DNA of 64,000 nucleotides from DAINRZ01 sp964634885 (GTDB lineage Bacteria; Bacteroidota; Ignavibacteria; Kapaibacteriales; UBA2268). The position numbers and the translations under genes were made by a program. Shown piece by piece: positions 25,947-35,640 of the stretch (position 1 is the first letter of the stretch; every line of letters begins with the position of its first letter). Where the stretch lies: NCBI GenBank assembly GCA_964634885.1, contig CAZWLN010000023.1:1-64000 (forward strand), read 5' to 3'. The notes below the pieces were generated by a model. The model did no database searches and was not told where the DNA came from. It saw only the letters and a program-made list of their open reading frames with translations.

Positions 25947-28159
25947 TGAACATGAAAAAGATAGTAATATTTATAACTGCAATAGTATTTCTTCTCGGGA
26001 GCCAGGCTGCCGAACTCTGCGGAGCTTCCGGCGCTTCACTGAACGGCAGGATTGCCGACAAGGCGAACGGGGAACCCCTCACCGGTGTTTCCATTGTTGT
26101 CGAGGGTACCCCCTGGGGAGCCATAACAGACATAAAGGGCAATTATACCATCAATAGGATTAAACCGGGGAAATATACCGTGCTGGTATCTTATATCGGC
26201 TATAAGACACTGAGCCTGCCGGTAGTATTGTTGAAGGACAGTTCTTACAGGCTTGACGCAGAACTTGTGTCGGAGATAATCCAGACAAGTGAAGTCGTGG
26301 TGTCTGCCAGTAAACGTGTCCAGGCTGTCCAGGAAGTCCCCATTTCAGTTGCGGTGATCAACAACCTGGCGATGCAGCAAAGAAATGCCACCAGGCTTGA
26401 TGATGCACTTCAGTACCTGCCCGGTGTAAGCATGAACGGCGAGGACGTCAGTGTCAGAGGCTCCGCAGGCTATGCCTTCGGCTTAGGTTCGCGTGTCTCG
26501 TTGCTGCTGGACGGAATACCTATGCTTTCGGGAGACCTGGGTGACATGAAACTCAATTCTCTGCCACTGTTCAATGTCCAGAGGATTGAAGTTGTGAAAG
26601 GGGCTGGTTCCGCTCTCTATGGTACCAGCGCACTCGGCGGGGTTGTCAATGTCATCACGAAGGAACCCTCGGAAAGGGCGGATGTCAGGGTAAAGGCTTT
26701 TGCCGGTGTTTACACCAAGCCACGGTTCAAACAATGGGAATATTCCGACAGGCTCCAGATGAACAGCGGCCTCGACCTTGGCTATACACAGAAATTCGAT
26801 GCTCTCTCCCTTGTAATTAACGGCAGCTTCCTGATGGACGAAAGTTACAGGAAGTATGATGAATCCTACAGATACAGCCTGTTTTCCAAAGTTGGCTATG
26901 ATTTCTCGGAGAATACTAAGGTAAGGGCCACTTTTAACATCTCTGCCGAAGACAAGGACGACTGGGTCTATTGGAACAGCCTCGACAGCGCCACCCTGCC
27001 ACCGACGGGTACGGATGAAAATATTACGATCTTTACCGGCAGTACTTATATTACTACTGAATTGAAGCAGCTTCTCGGGCAGGACCATTTCATGTTCGTC
27101 CGCTTCAATTATTTTAACACTCATTATTATACGAGTCACGATGAAAACGACCCGAAATACCGTGAATCGAAGGCTAAGTCGTATTATTCCGAATTGCAGC
27201 TCAACTCCCGGTTCAGCAGTGAATTCCTCCTTACCTCAGGCCTGACTGTAACATACAACAACGGAGATTCGAAGAATTTCGGCCTTAAAAACCAGACGAT
27301 TGTTGCTGCCTACGCCCAGGCAGAGATTAACGCCGTTAAGGATGTTACTTTCAATGCAGGCGCCAGGTACGACTATGATGAAGCTACCGGCCTGAAGGGG
27401 CACCATGAATTCTCACCCAAAGCCGGTGTGCTCTGGGTTACACCCTGGGATGTAAATATCAGGGCTTCCGTCGGGAAAGGCTTCCGTTCACCTTCGATCT
27501 CCGAAAGATTCGCTTCCATCGATTACCAGGGATTTACTGTCATTCCTAACCCGGAACTGAAGCCGGAAAAGAGCCTGTCCTGCGAGATAGGCTTCAATTA
27601 CGACGGCCTTGCAAAACTGTCCGGCATTCCGCTTAACGTTGACCTGTGCGGTTTCTACAATAAATTTGAAGACCTGATTGATCCTGTCCTTCTGCAAACC
27701 GACATCCAGTTCAGGAATATTACTGAAGCGAGGATAATGGGGGTGGAAGCCGTTGTCCGGACCTATTTTCCCGGCATCTTCGGATTCGAAACGGGGCTGA
27801 CAGTGATGGACCCGGTGGACCTGACACTCGACCAGACTCTTAAGTACAGGTCAAAATTCCTTTGGTACAGCCGCGCAATTCTCCAGTTCGAGCCGTTTGA
27901 ACTCCAGGCGGATTTCAGGTATATGGCAAAATTCCGGAGCATCGACAAGGAGTTTGTACTCCAGATTAGGGACTATGATGCTCTTGTTGATGCCTATATC
28001 CTTGACGCAAGGCTGATATACAATATCGACGGACTTATCGGCAGGCAGGCAAGCCTTACCCTCAACGTAAGAAACCTGCTCGATTACTATTATACCGAGA
28101 TGATTGGCAACCTGGCGCCGACGAGGAATGTCAGCCTGCAGTTGTTTGTTGGTTTCTGA
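25946..28159 (+). CDS. TonB-dependent outer-membrane receptor
   Basis: 737 residues; an in-frame ATG two codons in is equally possible as start. Signal peptide, carboxypeptidase-regulatory domain (about 30-110: SLNGRIADKANGEPLTGVSIVVEG, YIGYKTLSLP), plug with VVVSASKRVQAVQEVPISVAVI, VRGSAGYAFGLGSRVSLLLDG and VEVVKGAGSALYGTSALGGVVNVITK, then a barrel ending VSLQLFVGF. Known: the 'VSASR..E'-type plug fits the siderophore/cobalamin/metal receptors more than the SusC family. The ligand cannot be told from the sequence. It ends 9 bp from the oppositely oriented batA. Confidence 0.93.
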   Translation: MNMKKIVIFITAIVFLLGSQAAELCGASGASLNGRIADKANGEPLTGVSIVVEGTPWGAITDIKGNYTINRIKPGKYTVLVSYIGYKTLSLPVVLLKDSSYRLDAELVSEIIQTSEVVVSASKRVQAVQEVPISVAVINNLAMQQRNATRLDDALQYLPGVSMNGEDVSVRGSAGYAFGLGSRVSLLLDGIPMLSGDLGDMKLNSLPLFNVQRIEVVKGAGSALYGTSALGGVVNVITKEPSERADVRVKAFAGVYTKPRFKQWEYSDRLQMNSGLDLGYTQKFDALSLVINGSFLMDESYRKYDESYRYSLFSKVGYDFSENTKVRATFNISAEDKDDWVYWNSLDSATLPPTGTDENITIFTGSTYITTELKQLLGQDHFMFVRFNYFNTHYYTSHDENDPKYRESKAKSYYSELQLNSRFSSEFLLTSGLTVTYNNGDSKNFGLKNQTIVAAYAQAEINAVKDVTFNAGARYDYDEATGLKGHHEFSPKAGVLWVTPWDVNIRASVGKGFRSPSISERFASIDYQGFTVIPNPELKPEKSLSCEIGFNYDGLAKLSGIPLNVDLCGFYNKFEDLIDPVLLQTDIQFRNITEARIMGVEAVVRTYFPGIFGFETGLTVMDPVDLTLDQTLKYRSKFLWYSRAILQFEPFELQADFRYMAKFRSIDKEFVLQIRDYDALVDAYILDARLIYNIDGLIGRQASLTLNVRNLLDYYYTEMIGNLAPTRNVSLQLFVGF

Positions 28160-28168
28160 CGGTTACTC

Positions 28169-29167
28169 TTACGGTAAACTCCTGAACACGAACATTCGCA
28201 GAAGCAGTTCCAACAGGAAAAGTACGGCGGCAGCAACAGCAAGAGGCAGAAATTCTTCATTCTTAGTTTTAAAGAAGAACTGGTCTATCTCTGTTTTTTC
28301 CATTTTGTCTATTTCGTCGTATATCTTTGTCAGGTCGGTGTTCTTTGTTGCCCTGTAATACTTGCCGCCGGTCATGTTGGCAATCCTGGTAAGGATTTCT
28401 TCATCGATCTCTACTTTGATATTCTGGTAAACAATCTGTCCGTTGGGATACTTAACAGGGTAGGGAGCAAAACCGCGTGTACCGACACCGATGGTGTAAA
28501 CCTTGATGCCGTATGTCTTTGCAATCTCTGCCGCAGTCAGCGGGTCGATCTTGCCTGTATTGTTCATGCCGTCGGTCAGCAGTATTATTACCTTACTCTT
28601 GGCTTTGCTTTCCTTCAGCCTGCTGTCTGCCACCGACAGCCCATCGCCGATTGCGGTACCGGTAACGCCGGTCATATCTGTCTTTATCTTCTTGAACAAA
28701 CCGCTCAGCACTTTGTGGTCAATCGTCAGTGGGCACAGCGTGAAACTCTCGCCCGAAAACACCACCAGGCCAATCCTGTCGGTCCTGCGTTTGTCGATGA
28801 ACTCCAGGGCAGTCTTCTTTGCTGCTTCCAGTCTGCTGGGCTTGAAATCGGCAGCTTCCATTGTCCCGGACATATCGAGGGAAATTACTATGTCGATGCC
28901 CTCAGTCTTGACATTTTTGGTTGTCGAAGTCGTCTGCGGCCTTGCCAGGACAAATATCAGCAGGGTGAGTATCAACAATCTGACGACAATCAGTGAATGC
29001 CTCATTACCTGCCTGACAGAAGGTTTACTTTTACTGAAAGCCTCGGTGGTGGAAACTTTCAGGTAAGCATACTGCTTCCTGTTACGAAAAATGTAATATA
29101 CGATTATTAAAGGGAACAGTATAAATAAATAGAAAAAATCAGGATATGCAAATGTTATATCGTTCAA
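28169..29167 (-). CDS. batA: BatA-like VWA membrane protein
   Basis: 332 residues. The start is TTG (first base 29167) overlapping the previous stop as TTGA, with GGAGG 7 nt upstream. Two N-terminal membrane segments (about 11-27 and 59-75), VWA domain with an intact metal site D98-M-S100-G-T102, TGTAIGDGL and LLTDGMNN, and a C-terminal membrane segment (about 308-326). Known: BatA belongs to the Bacteroides aerotolerance cluster and works with MoxR ATPases; VWA-MoxR pairs are thought to act as chaperone-like complexes for envelope or cofactor proteins. Last gene of the moxR run; BatB, BatC and BatE are not found in this window. Confidence 0.9.
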   Translation of the reverse strand: MNDITFAYPDFFYLFILFPLIIVYYIFRNRKQYAYLKVSTTEAFSKSKPSVRQVMRHSLIVVRLLILTLLIFVLARPQTTSTTKNVKTEGIDIVISLDMSGTMEAADFKPSRLEAAKKTALEFIDKRRTDRIGLVVFSGESFTLCPLTIDHKVLSGLFKKIKTDMTGVTGTAIGDGLSVADSRLKESKAKSKVIILLTDGMNNTGKIDPLTAAEIAKTYGIKVYTIGVGTRGFAPYPVKYPNGQIVYQNIKVEIDEEILTRIANMTGGKYYRATKNTDLTKIYDEIDKMEKTEIDQFFFKTKNEEFLPLAVAAAVLFLLELLLRMFVFRSLP

Positions 29168-30114
29168 TTTCCTGCCTCCGTCTTTTGTTCCGGTTCTTTT
29201 GATATATTAATGAAGTTATATGAGTATTTCATTGTTCTCTCGTTAATGGATTCCTCCGGCCTTTCCTTTGCAAACTTGGTCATGTCGGCGTTTTCCAGTA
29301 TATAGTCCAATTGTTCCAGCGCTTCACCATTATTCAGGATTTTCCTCATGGCGGACATTATCTCTTCACTTGTCATTTCAAGAGCATCGATGCTGAATCG
29401 TCTTTCGATGTAGGTCCTGATAATATCTGTAAGTATTATATAATGCTCTTTAATCTCGCCTTTCTGCCAGAGCCTGTCGGACTGCAATTTGTCAAGCGCT
29501 GCAACGGCAAGTATATGTGCAGGTATCTTAGGTTCGGTTTTGACCACGGCAATTGTTTTCCCGGCAGGTTTCCTGTGTTTGAGGTAACGCAGGATGACGA
29601 ATGCGGCAGCGGCAATCAGCAGCAGGGCAAGGATGTATGGGAAATACTCCCAGAAATCATAGGGTTCTTCCAGTGGAGGTTTGATGTCGATTATATCATT
29701 GCCGAGCTTCGGATTGGTTACGTTCATTGCAATTGGTTTTGTCTGGGCAGGGTAGAGTTCACCCATTCCTTTCTTTTCATACATGAAAGTGAAAGGGGGT
29801 ATCGTATAGCTGCCGGAATCGAAGCAGGTAATGACATAAGCCCTGGATAGTGTAGCGGCGCCGTTAGCAAGGACGGTGTCGATTTTTCCGGTGCTGATTA
29901 TCTCGAACGAGCCGATGGGGCTTTCAATGTTGGGGAAAACCACTTTTGTCCCCTGGTCGGCGGTAATTTTCAGTGTAAGCGTTACCTGGTCGCCAATCAG
30001 GATGGAGGTCGAATCTATGTGGGCTTCGGCCTGTACTTCCCGGCAGTAAAGGTTAATGCTTAATAAACAAGATAGAATGAACATCAGGGCCGATTTATTA
30101 CTAATCCTTAACAA
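29164..30114 (-). CDS. BatD/DUF4381-like membrane protein
   Basis: 316 residues, starting at TTG (first base 30114) with GAAAGG 8 nt upstream; the first ATG comes 10 codons later without a ribosome site. Signal peptide (about 1-29), a BatD-type Ig domain (HIDSTSILIGDQVTLTLKI, GSFEIISTGKIDT, FDSGSYTIPPFTF), one membrane segment (about 158-176), then a cytosolic helical domain (ALDKLQSDRLWQKGEIKEHYIILTDIIRTYIERRF) typical of DUF4381. It is half the length of classical BatD, so it is best read as the short BatD-plus-DUF4381 fusion. Its stop overlaps batA by four bases, implying coupled translation. Confidence 0.82.
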   Translation of the reverse strand: MLRISNKSALMFILSCLLSINLYCREVQAEAHIDSTSILIGDQVTLTLKITADQGTKVVFPNIESPIGSFEIISTGKIDTVLANGAATLSRAYVITCFDSGSYTIPPFTFMYEKKGMGELYPAQTKPIAMNVTNPKLGNDIIDIKPPLEEPYDFWEYFPYILALLLIAAAAFVILRYLKHRKPAGKTIAVVKTEPKIPAHILAVAALDKLQSDRLWQKGEIKEHYIILTDIIRTYIERRFSIDALEMTSEEIMSAMRKILNNGEALEQLDYILENADMTKFAKERPEESINERTMKYSYNFINISKEPEQKTEAGN

Positions 30115-30130
30115 ACTGTCAACCTTTCTG

Positions 30131-33100
30131 CTATTTTACTACAACAAATTTTCTAACATACTGTTTCTTATTGATGGTGGTTACGACGAAATAAGTGCCT
30201 GGCTGCATGTTCATGCATGGCAGGGTATAGCCCTCAGTGCCTGAGCCATTCCCCGATGTGTGCAGTTCGCCGGCAATTCCACCCGATATATCATATATTT
30301 TTATGCTGTTATTATCTGCATTTTCGACGTTAATGAAGATATGGAGCATATCCTTAACAGGATTGGGTGTAAGGACGATGGGCTCAGTTGAGCTTTCACG
30401 GTCGTCAACTCCTTGTGGAGGCTCGGTAGCAAAGTAAAATGCGGAGGAATACAAGCCGCTTCCGTCCTGGTCCGCGGCTGACACTTTCCAGTAATACTTT
30501 TTACCGTTGTCTGCATTGTTCATGACAAGAGTGCTACCGGCAATCCCGGTTGTGTCGAGTACCAGATCCGTAAACCCGAAGTTAGCAGCCACCTGGACAG
30601 AATAGCTGACGGCCCCGGTTACAGGTTTCCACTCTAATGTAACAGGAAGTTTCACGTTTGAAGCGCCTTTGGATGGACTTAGCAGGGTGGGAGAGATGAT
30701 GGCGGAAACGAAGGAACGGCTGGCGGAAGGTTCGCTGATACCGCCCGAATTCCTTGCGGTTACTCTCCAGTAATAGTATTTGTAGCCCTGTTCGACTTCT
30801 TCTAAGGTATATGAGGTGCTGTCGATGGCTTCGATGACCCTGAACGAACCGGAGAAATCGGGTGTTGTGTCGATTTCCAGCTTGTAATTGTAGGCACCGG
30901 GGACAGCTTCCCAGGAAAGGGTAACATTGGGAAGCACACCGCGAGCATTGTCTGCCGGGGCAATCAACACAGGTTTCACAGGAGCCTGTGTCAGGCCTGA
31001 GATCCTTGTGTTGTACATTCCACCGCCATGGGTTGCAACAGCTACGTAATCGTCGAGGTCCCTGGAGTCAATCATATTGACGACCATGTTGCCGATTGTC
31101 CCGGCTCCTTCCATCTGCCACACAGTGTTAACGCTGTCCAGATAGGTCGTTGAGAAGAGGCCTGTACTTGTACCTGCAAGGTAAAGGTACTTACCGTTAA
31201 CGGGGACGATCTCTAAACAGTGAACAGCAGGGCCTGCACCGGCGCCATTAACTCTTTCCTCGAGGTTGCCGGAAACGGCCGTCCATCTCTTTCCGCCGTC
31301 TGTCGAATAGAATATGCTTAACACGTTATAGTTAGAGAAAGTGACAAATACTTTCGAAGCGTCGTCAGGGTTGATTGCGATTGAACTGACATAGGCCCCG
31401 GAAGGAAAATTCTTTCCTGTTACATTCTCAAATACCGGGCTTGCCGAAGCAGCATCCGTAAGTTTGAACAGGTGCCCCTTGGTAGTACCGTAATAGACCA
31501 CGTTGGCCGGCTTTTTGGAAATTTCAACAGCAGAAAGGTATTCTTTCTCGGCCAGGTAGCTTGTGTGCATATTGAGGCTGTCCCAGCCAATCGAAGTAGA
31601 GTCCTTTGAGTCCACAGCGGGAATCAGGGACAGGTCGCTGTTTCTCCAAAGCAGCCTCCCGCCGCACAGGTACATTATTTTACTGTTGTTCGGGTCCAGT
31701 TTGAAGGGTGTATTCCACAGGAAATCCCTGCCGCCGACAGGGTCAATCCTGGTCCTGACGTTTGTGTTGCCGTTCTTGTCGAGATTATATTTCCATATCT
31801 TGATCTTCGGCTGGTATGATGAATTGTTCGAAGAAAGGTAAAATTCGCCGTTGTTGGCTATGGCACAGTGGAAACCGTCGGAAAACGTCGGGTAGGACCA
31901 TGGATAATTCAGGGCGTTCCATCTTGTGAACATAGTCCCGTTGTCCTGCATGCCCCCGATGATTTCGTCGTTCTCTTTTACCTGGTCAACAGCGCAGGTG
32001 TAGAATTGCGTCGTAAAGTAAGAATTATTCAAAGAGATCCATTCCACCTCGGGAGAAAGGCAGTTGAGTGTCTTGTGGACACCGCCGTCGCTGCCAGTGT
32101 ACAAAACATCAGGGTCAGTACCTGAGAAGACAATCTCATGCTGGTCTGCGTGGTGGTTAGGATAGCGGTACTCGTAGAAACACTCTGTAATGTCTGCAAA
32201 ATCAGGGCAGGTGCCGCCGATGAGAGTTGTTTTTGTGGAGGTTTTCAGTCCGTCGGTTGTCCTGTACAAGTTTACCCCGCCGATAATCACTGTTTCGGGG
32301 TCATCGGGTTTCACTTTCATCGTCAGGTCGTAAGAGCCCTGGGAATTGAACTGGTGCCTGACCCTGTCGGGCTTCGGAATGTTCACGGACCTGTTCTCCC
32401 ATGTACCACCGCTGCCGCTGCCGTCCCCGGAGATATAAGTGTATTTCCAGAAACTGTGCCAGAGGCTGTCTCCCTGGGAATTGGTAGTAAGTTTGCCACT
32501 GCCGGGAGTGTCGCCGACGAAGTAAACAATGTTCTCGTCGGAAGGGGCATAGGCCGGGACAATCCTTTTGTAAACCGCCGGCATATCCTGAGGAGTGATG
32601 TCCGTCCAGTTCACACCGTCAACAGAGCGGAAAATGCCTTTGACTTTCGATTCCTGCGTTGGAGAATATTCGCTCATCGTAGCGTAGAACACACCGGAAG
32701 GAGTAATTATCAGTTCGGTAAAATAGCTGTAATTGTTACCGTAACCGCCAAGTACCGCATTCCAGGTGCTGCCGCCGTCGGTGCTGCGGTAGATGCCTCC
32801 AAGAGCTGTCGCCGCAAAGACTTCGTCCTGGCTGGTGTTCTTATGGTTAACGACAATCCTCCATATATAATCGAATTTGTTCTCCCATGAATTTGGGAAT
32901 GAAGTGGTGGTCGAAGGAAGCAGGAGCCAGGTCTTCCCGCCGTCCACCGATTTGAATATCCCGTCGCCGCTGATGTCGGCTGAGTTACCGTAAAACTCGC
33001 CGGTACCGTAGTACCAGGTGTTTTCTTTGCCGATGCGTGTATCCTGTGCAACACATGAAACGGAATGCAACTGCAGAGGGGTTGTGCTTTTGTTCCATGT

Positions 33101-33508
33101 ACCGCCGCCGTCGGTTGAACGCCACATGCCGCCGGAAACACCACCGGCGAGAATAATACTCTCGTTCATGACGTCGAGGGCTAATGCACGCGTCCTTCCA
33201 CCAATCTCGGACGGGCCTCTCCTGGCCCAGTCCTGGCTTTGTACGAAGTCTCCGGTGGCTTTGCCGTTTTTCATAGCTCCGGGAAGTCGGGAAACGAACA
33301 AAGCTTCCTGCCTCCTTATGTCATAAGGCATCTTCCCTGTAGCGGGGTCGCAGTGTCTCATCAGTTCCCATTCCATCCTGGCGCCTGGATTCTCAGGAGG
33401 ATCGGTCGATTGTCCCTTTTCGGCAGGGCCGGACGGGCCTTTCAGGGCAAAGAACACACCTATTGCCGCGACGGCAACTATTGACAGGAGTATTGGCAGC
33501 TTTTTCAT
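30131..33508 (-). CDS. T9SS-secreted Asp-box (sortilin/sialidase-type) propeller protein
   Basis: 1,125 residues. N-terminal signal/anchor (1-22). From about residue 90 to 790 a large propeller with at least five Asp-box motifs (WRSTDGGGTW, FKSVDGGKTW, YRSTDGGSTW, FRSVDGVNW, FYSTDGGKRW), as in VPS10/sortilin-like and exo-alpha-sialidase-type folds. Then two FN3 domains (about 835-1030: VTLSWEAVPGAYNYKLEID; VTLEWKPVTGAVSYSVQVA) and a type A T9SS sorting domain (LTPNPVKDMLHIF ... YVRKFVVVK). No catalytic glycosidase residues could be recognised. It sits in the moxR-bat run, 24 bp after the DUF58 gene and 16 bp before the BatD-like gene, which is not its usual company. Confidence 0.88.
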   Translation of the reverse strand: MKKLPILLSIVAVAAIGVFFALKGPSGPAEKGQSTDPPENPGARMEWELMRHCDPATGKMPYDIRRQEALFVSRLPGAMKNGKATGDFVQSQDWARRGPSEIGGRTRALALDVMNESIILAGGVSGGMWRSTDGGGTWNKSTTPLQLHSVSCVAQDTRIGKENTWYYGTGEFYGNSADISGDGIFKSVDGGKTWLLLPSTTTSFPNSWENKFDYIWRIVVNHKNTSQDEVFAATALGGIYRSTDGGSTWNAVLGGYGNNYSYFTELIITPSGVFYATMSEYSPTQESKVKGIFRSVDGVNWTDITPQDMPAVYKRIVPAYAPSDENIVYFVGDTPGSGKLTTNSQGDSLWHSFWKYTYISGDGSGSGGTWENRSVNIPKPDRVRHQFNSQGSYDLTMKVKPDDPETVIIGGVNLYRTTDGLKTSTKTTLIGGTCPDFADITECFYEYRYPNHHADQHEIVFSGTDPDVLYTGSDGGVHKTLNCLSPEVEWISLNNSYFTTQFYTCAVDQVKENDEIIGGMQDNGTMFTRWNALNYPWSYPTFSDGFHCAIANNGEFYLSSNNSSYQPKIKIWKYNLDKNGNTNVRTRIDPVGGRDFLWNTPFKLDPNNSKIMYLCGGRLLWRNSDLSLIPAVDSKDSTSIGWDSLNMHTSYLAEKEYLSAVEISKKPANVVYYGTTKGHLFKLTDAASASPVFENVTGKNFPSGAYVSSIAINPDDASKVFVTFSNYNVLSIFYSTDGGKRWTAVSGNLEERVNGAGAGPAVHCLEIVPVNGKYLYLAGTSTGLFSTTYLDSVNTVWQMEGAGTIGNMVVNMIDSRDLDDYVAVATHGGGMYNTRISGLTQAPVKPVLIAPADNARGVLPNVTLSWEAVPGAYNYKLEIDTTPDFSGSFRVIEAIDSTSYTLEEVEQGYKYYYWRVTARNSGGISEPSASRSFVSAIISPTLLSPSKGASNVKLPVTLEWKPVTGAVSYSVQVAANFGFTDLVLDTTGIAGSTLVMNNADNGKKYYWKVSAADQDGSGLYSSAFYFATEPPQGVDDRESSTEPIVLTPNPVKDMLHIFINVENADNNSIKIYDISGGIAGELHTSGNGSGTEGYTLPCMNMQPGTYFVVTTINKKQYVRKFVVVK

Positions 33509-33532
33509 GATTATCCCGGGTTAATACGATAA

Positions 33533-34414
33533 TTAAATTCGTTTTCCTCTTAATTTGAAAAAGTTGATCAGGGGGATGATATATGATTCATCCGATCTGA
33601 TCTTGATGACGTCAATTTTATTCTTCAAAAATACCGTTTTCAGGCGGGCGTCTTTTTCCAGCCACCAGTTCCTGTATTCTTCCCTGACCGACCTCTTGGA
33701 AGTGTCAACCCACACGGGCCTGCCTGTCTCTGAGTCATAGACCCTGACCAGGCCAATGTCGGGTATTTCGGATTCGCGCTTGTCGTATATATTCACAGCA
33801 ATTGTGTCATGCTTCTTTGAAATGATGGACATGGCGTCGTCGAATCCATCGCTGATGAAGTCGGAAACGATGAAGGCAATGCTTCTTTTCTTGATGACAT
33901 TAACCATGTACCTGATTGCCTGTGCGATGTCTGTTTTAACGTTACGCGGCTTGAATTCGAGGAGTTCCCTGATGATCCTCAGAATGTGGCTCTTGCCCTT
34001 TTTCGGGGGTATGAACTTCTCGATGACGTCCGAGAACAGGATGAGGCCGATCTTGTCGTTGTTCTGGATGGCAGAAAAAGACAGGACGGCGCATAGTTCA
34101 GTGATGAGGTCTTTCTTGAACTGGAGTGTAGTCCCGAAAGTTTCGGAATTACTGACGTCCACGAGGAGAATTACATTGAGTTCCCTTTCTTCTTCGAAAA
34201 CTTTCACGTAGGGGTGATTGAGCCTTGCCGTTACGTTCCAGTCGATTGTCCTGATCTCGTCGCCGATGCGGTATTCACGTACTTCGCTGAAGGACATACC
34301 CTTGCCTTTGAAAGCAGAGTGGTAGCCTCCGGAAAACAGTTCGGAAGAAATGCCGCGGGTTTTAATCTCGATCTTACGGATTTTCTTTAATATGTCTGTC
34401 GTGTCCAATGCCAT
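33533..34414 (-). CDS. DUF58 domain protein
   Basis: 293 residues. The DUF58 signature YRIGDEIRTIDWNVTAR lies at 48-64, and the following fold is VWA-like (VILLVDVSNSETFG, with a D86-x-S88-x-S90 start; FSDVIEKF; FIVSDFI). No membrane segment is visible, so the product is cytosolic. Its ATG shares one base with the moxR stop (TAATG). Known: DUF58 proteins accompany MoxR ATPases and probably adapt them to VWA partners. Confidence 0.93.
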   Translation of the reverse strand: MALDTTDILKKIRKIEIKTRGISSELFSGGYHSAFKGKGMSFSEVREYRIGDEIRTIDWNVTARLNHPYVKVFEEERELNVILLVDVSNSETFGTTLQFKKDLITELCAVLSFSAIQNNDKIGLILFSDVIEKFIPPKKGKSHILRIIRELLEFKPRNVKTDIAQAIRYMVNVIKKRSIAFIVSDFISDGFDDAMSIISKKHDTIAVNIYDKRESEIPDIGLVRVYDSETGRPVWVDTSKRSVREEYRNWWLEKDARLKTVFLKNKIDVIKIRSDESYIIPLINFFKLRGKRI

Positions 34415-35400
34415 TACGGAACTTCAATATTGTTTACTATTTCGTTAATAATATCGACAGAAGAAATGTTCTCGGCTTCGGCTTCGTAGCTTGTGCCGAT
34501 CCTGTGCCTCAATACGTCATGGCAAACAGTCCTTACGTCTTCGGGAATTACGAAACCGCGTCGTTTGATGAAGGCGTAAGCCTTTGCTGCCTGTGCCAAG
34601 TATATGGTGCCACGGGGTGAAGCGCCGAAGGAGATGAGTTTTTCCAGTTTCTTCAGGTTGAACTCCGCCGGGAACCTTGTGGCAAAAACGATGTCGAGGA
34701 TGTAGTTCTCAAGTTTTTCATCGATATATACTTCTTTGACGATGTCGCGGGCCCTGAGAATGAATGCCGGATCGATGACAGGATTCGCCGATGGGAAATC
34801 TTTTGCCATGTTCTTTCTCAGTATGAACAATTCTTCTTCCCTTGAAGGGTAATTGACGATGAGTTTCAGCATGAACCTGTCAACCTGGGCTTCGGGCAGG
34901 GGATAGGTACCTTCCTGTTCGATGGGGTTCTGGGTTGCCATTACTAAGAACGGTTCCTGCAGTTTGTATGTGTTCTCGCCGATTGTTACCTGTTTTTCCT
35001 GCATGGCTTCGAGAAGGGCGCTCTGGACTTTGGCGGGAGCCCTGTTGATCTCGTCGGCGAGGATGAAATTGGCAAAAACCGGTCCTTTCTTGACGGTAAA
35101 CTCTTCTTTACTCTGGTTGTATATCATTGTACCGATGAGGTCGGCGGGAAGCAGGTCCGGAGTGAACTGTATCCTGCTGAACTTAGCGTTTACAGTCTGG
35201 GACAAGGTTTTGATTGCCAGCGTTTTGGCGAGGCCCGGTACGCCTTCGAGAAGGATGTGGCCGTTGGAAAGCAGGCCGATTATCATCTTCTCCACAATTT
35301 GCCTCTGGCCTACGATTACCCTGGATATTTCTGTGATCAGCGAATCCACAAATCTGCTTTCATTCCTGATTCTTTCGTTCAATTCTTGAATATCTGTCAT
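34414..35400 (-). CDS. moxR: MoxR-family AAA+ ATPase
   Basis: 328 residues with GAGGG before the ATG. Walker A GVPGLAKT (53-60), Walker B ILADEINR (113-120), sensor region ATQNPIEQEGTYPLPEAQVDRF, and arginine-finger/sensor-2 motifs near SFGASPRGTIYLAQAAKA. Known: MoxR ATPases act as chaperones in maturing protein complexes, together with VWA partners. First gene of the cluster moxR, DUF58, Asp-box propeller, batD-like, batA, which is read as one unit because gaps are 24 bp or less. Confidence 0.96.
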   Translation of the reverse strand: MTDIQELNERIRNESRFVDSLITEISRVIVGQRQIVEKMIIGLLSNGHILLEGVPGLAKTLAIKTLSQTVNAKFSRIQFTPDLLPADLIGTMIYNQSKEEFTVKKGPVFANFILADEINRAPAKVQSALLEAMQEKQVTIGENTYKLQEPFLVMATQNPIEQEGTYPLPEAQVDRFMLKLIVNYPSREEELFILRKNMAKDFPSANPVIDPAFILRARDIVKEVYIDEKLENYILDIVFATRFPAEFNLKKLEKLISFGASPRGTIYLAQAAKAYAFIKRRGFVIPEDVRTVCHDVLRHRIGTSYEAEAENISSVDIINEIVNNIEVP

Positions 35401-35579
35401 ATTCCCTCAATAATATATAAACCTGACATATTCCATTTACAATTTGAATAAAACGAATTTTTCTGTGTTAAATTTTCAGTACCTTACACATTTTTATTTA
35501 ATCTTTGAGGAAATTTAACGATATAGAGTAATAATGGTTGACAAATGGATATTTTGGATTGATTTTTGTAGAAATTTTT

Positions 35580-35587
35580 TATTTTTG
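35580..35587 (+). promoter_or_regulatory. Possible Bacteroidota-type -7 box upstream of the hybrid kinase
   Basis: TATTTTTG matches the TAnnTTTG -7 consensus of Bacteroidota primary sigma factors and lies 53 bp before the ATG at 35641. The best TTTG partner (35553-35556) is 23 nt away, slightly more than usual, so the call is tentative. Confidence 0.3.
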
Positions 35588-35640
35588 TCAAATGAAAGGC
35601 TGAAGTAATCGGCGCCAGTAAAACAAACGGAACAGGTATT

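Noticed and set aside
32138..32890. 250-codon + strand frame inside the Asp-box propeller gene
   Set aside because: Antisense shadow of a gene with repeated Asp boxes; it has no domain and no start signal.
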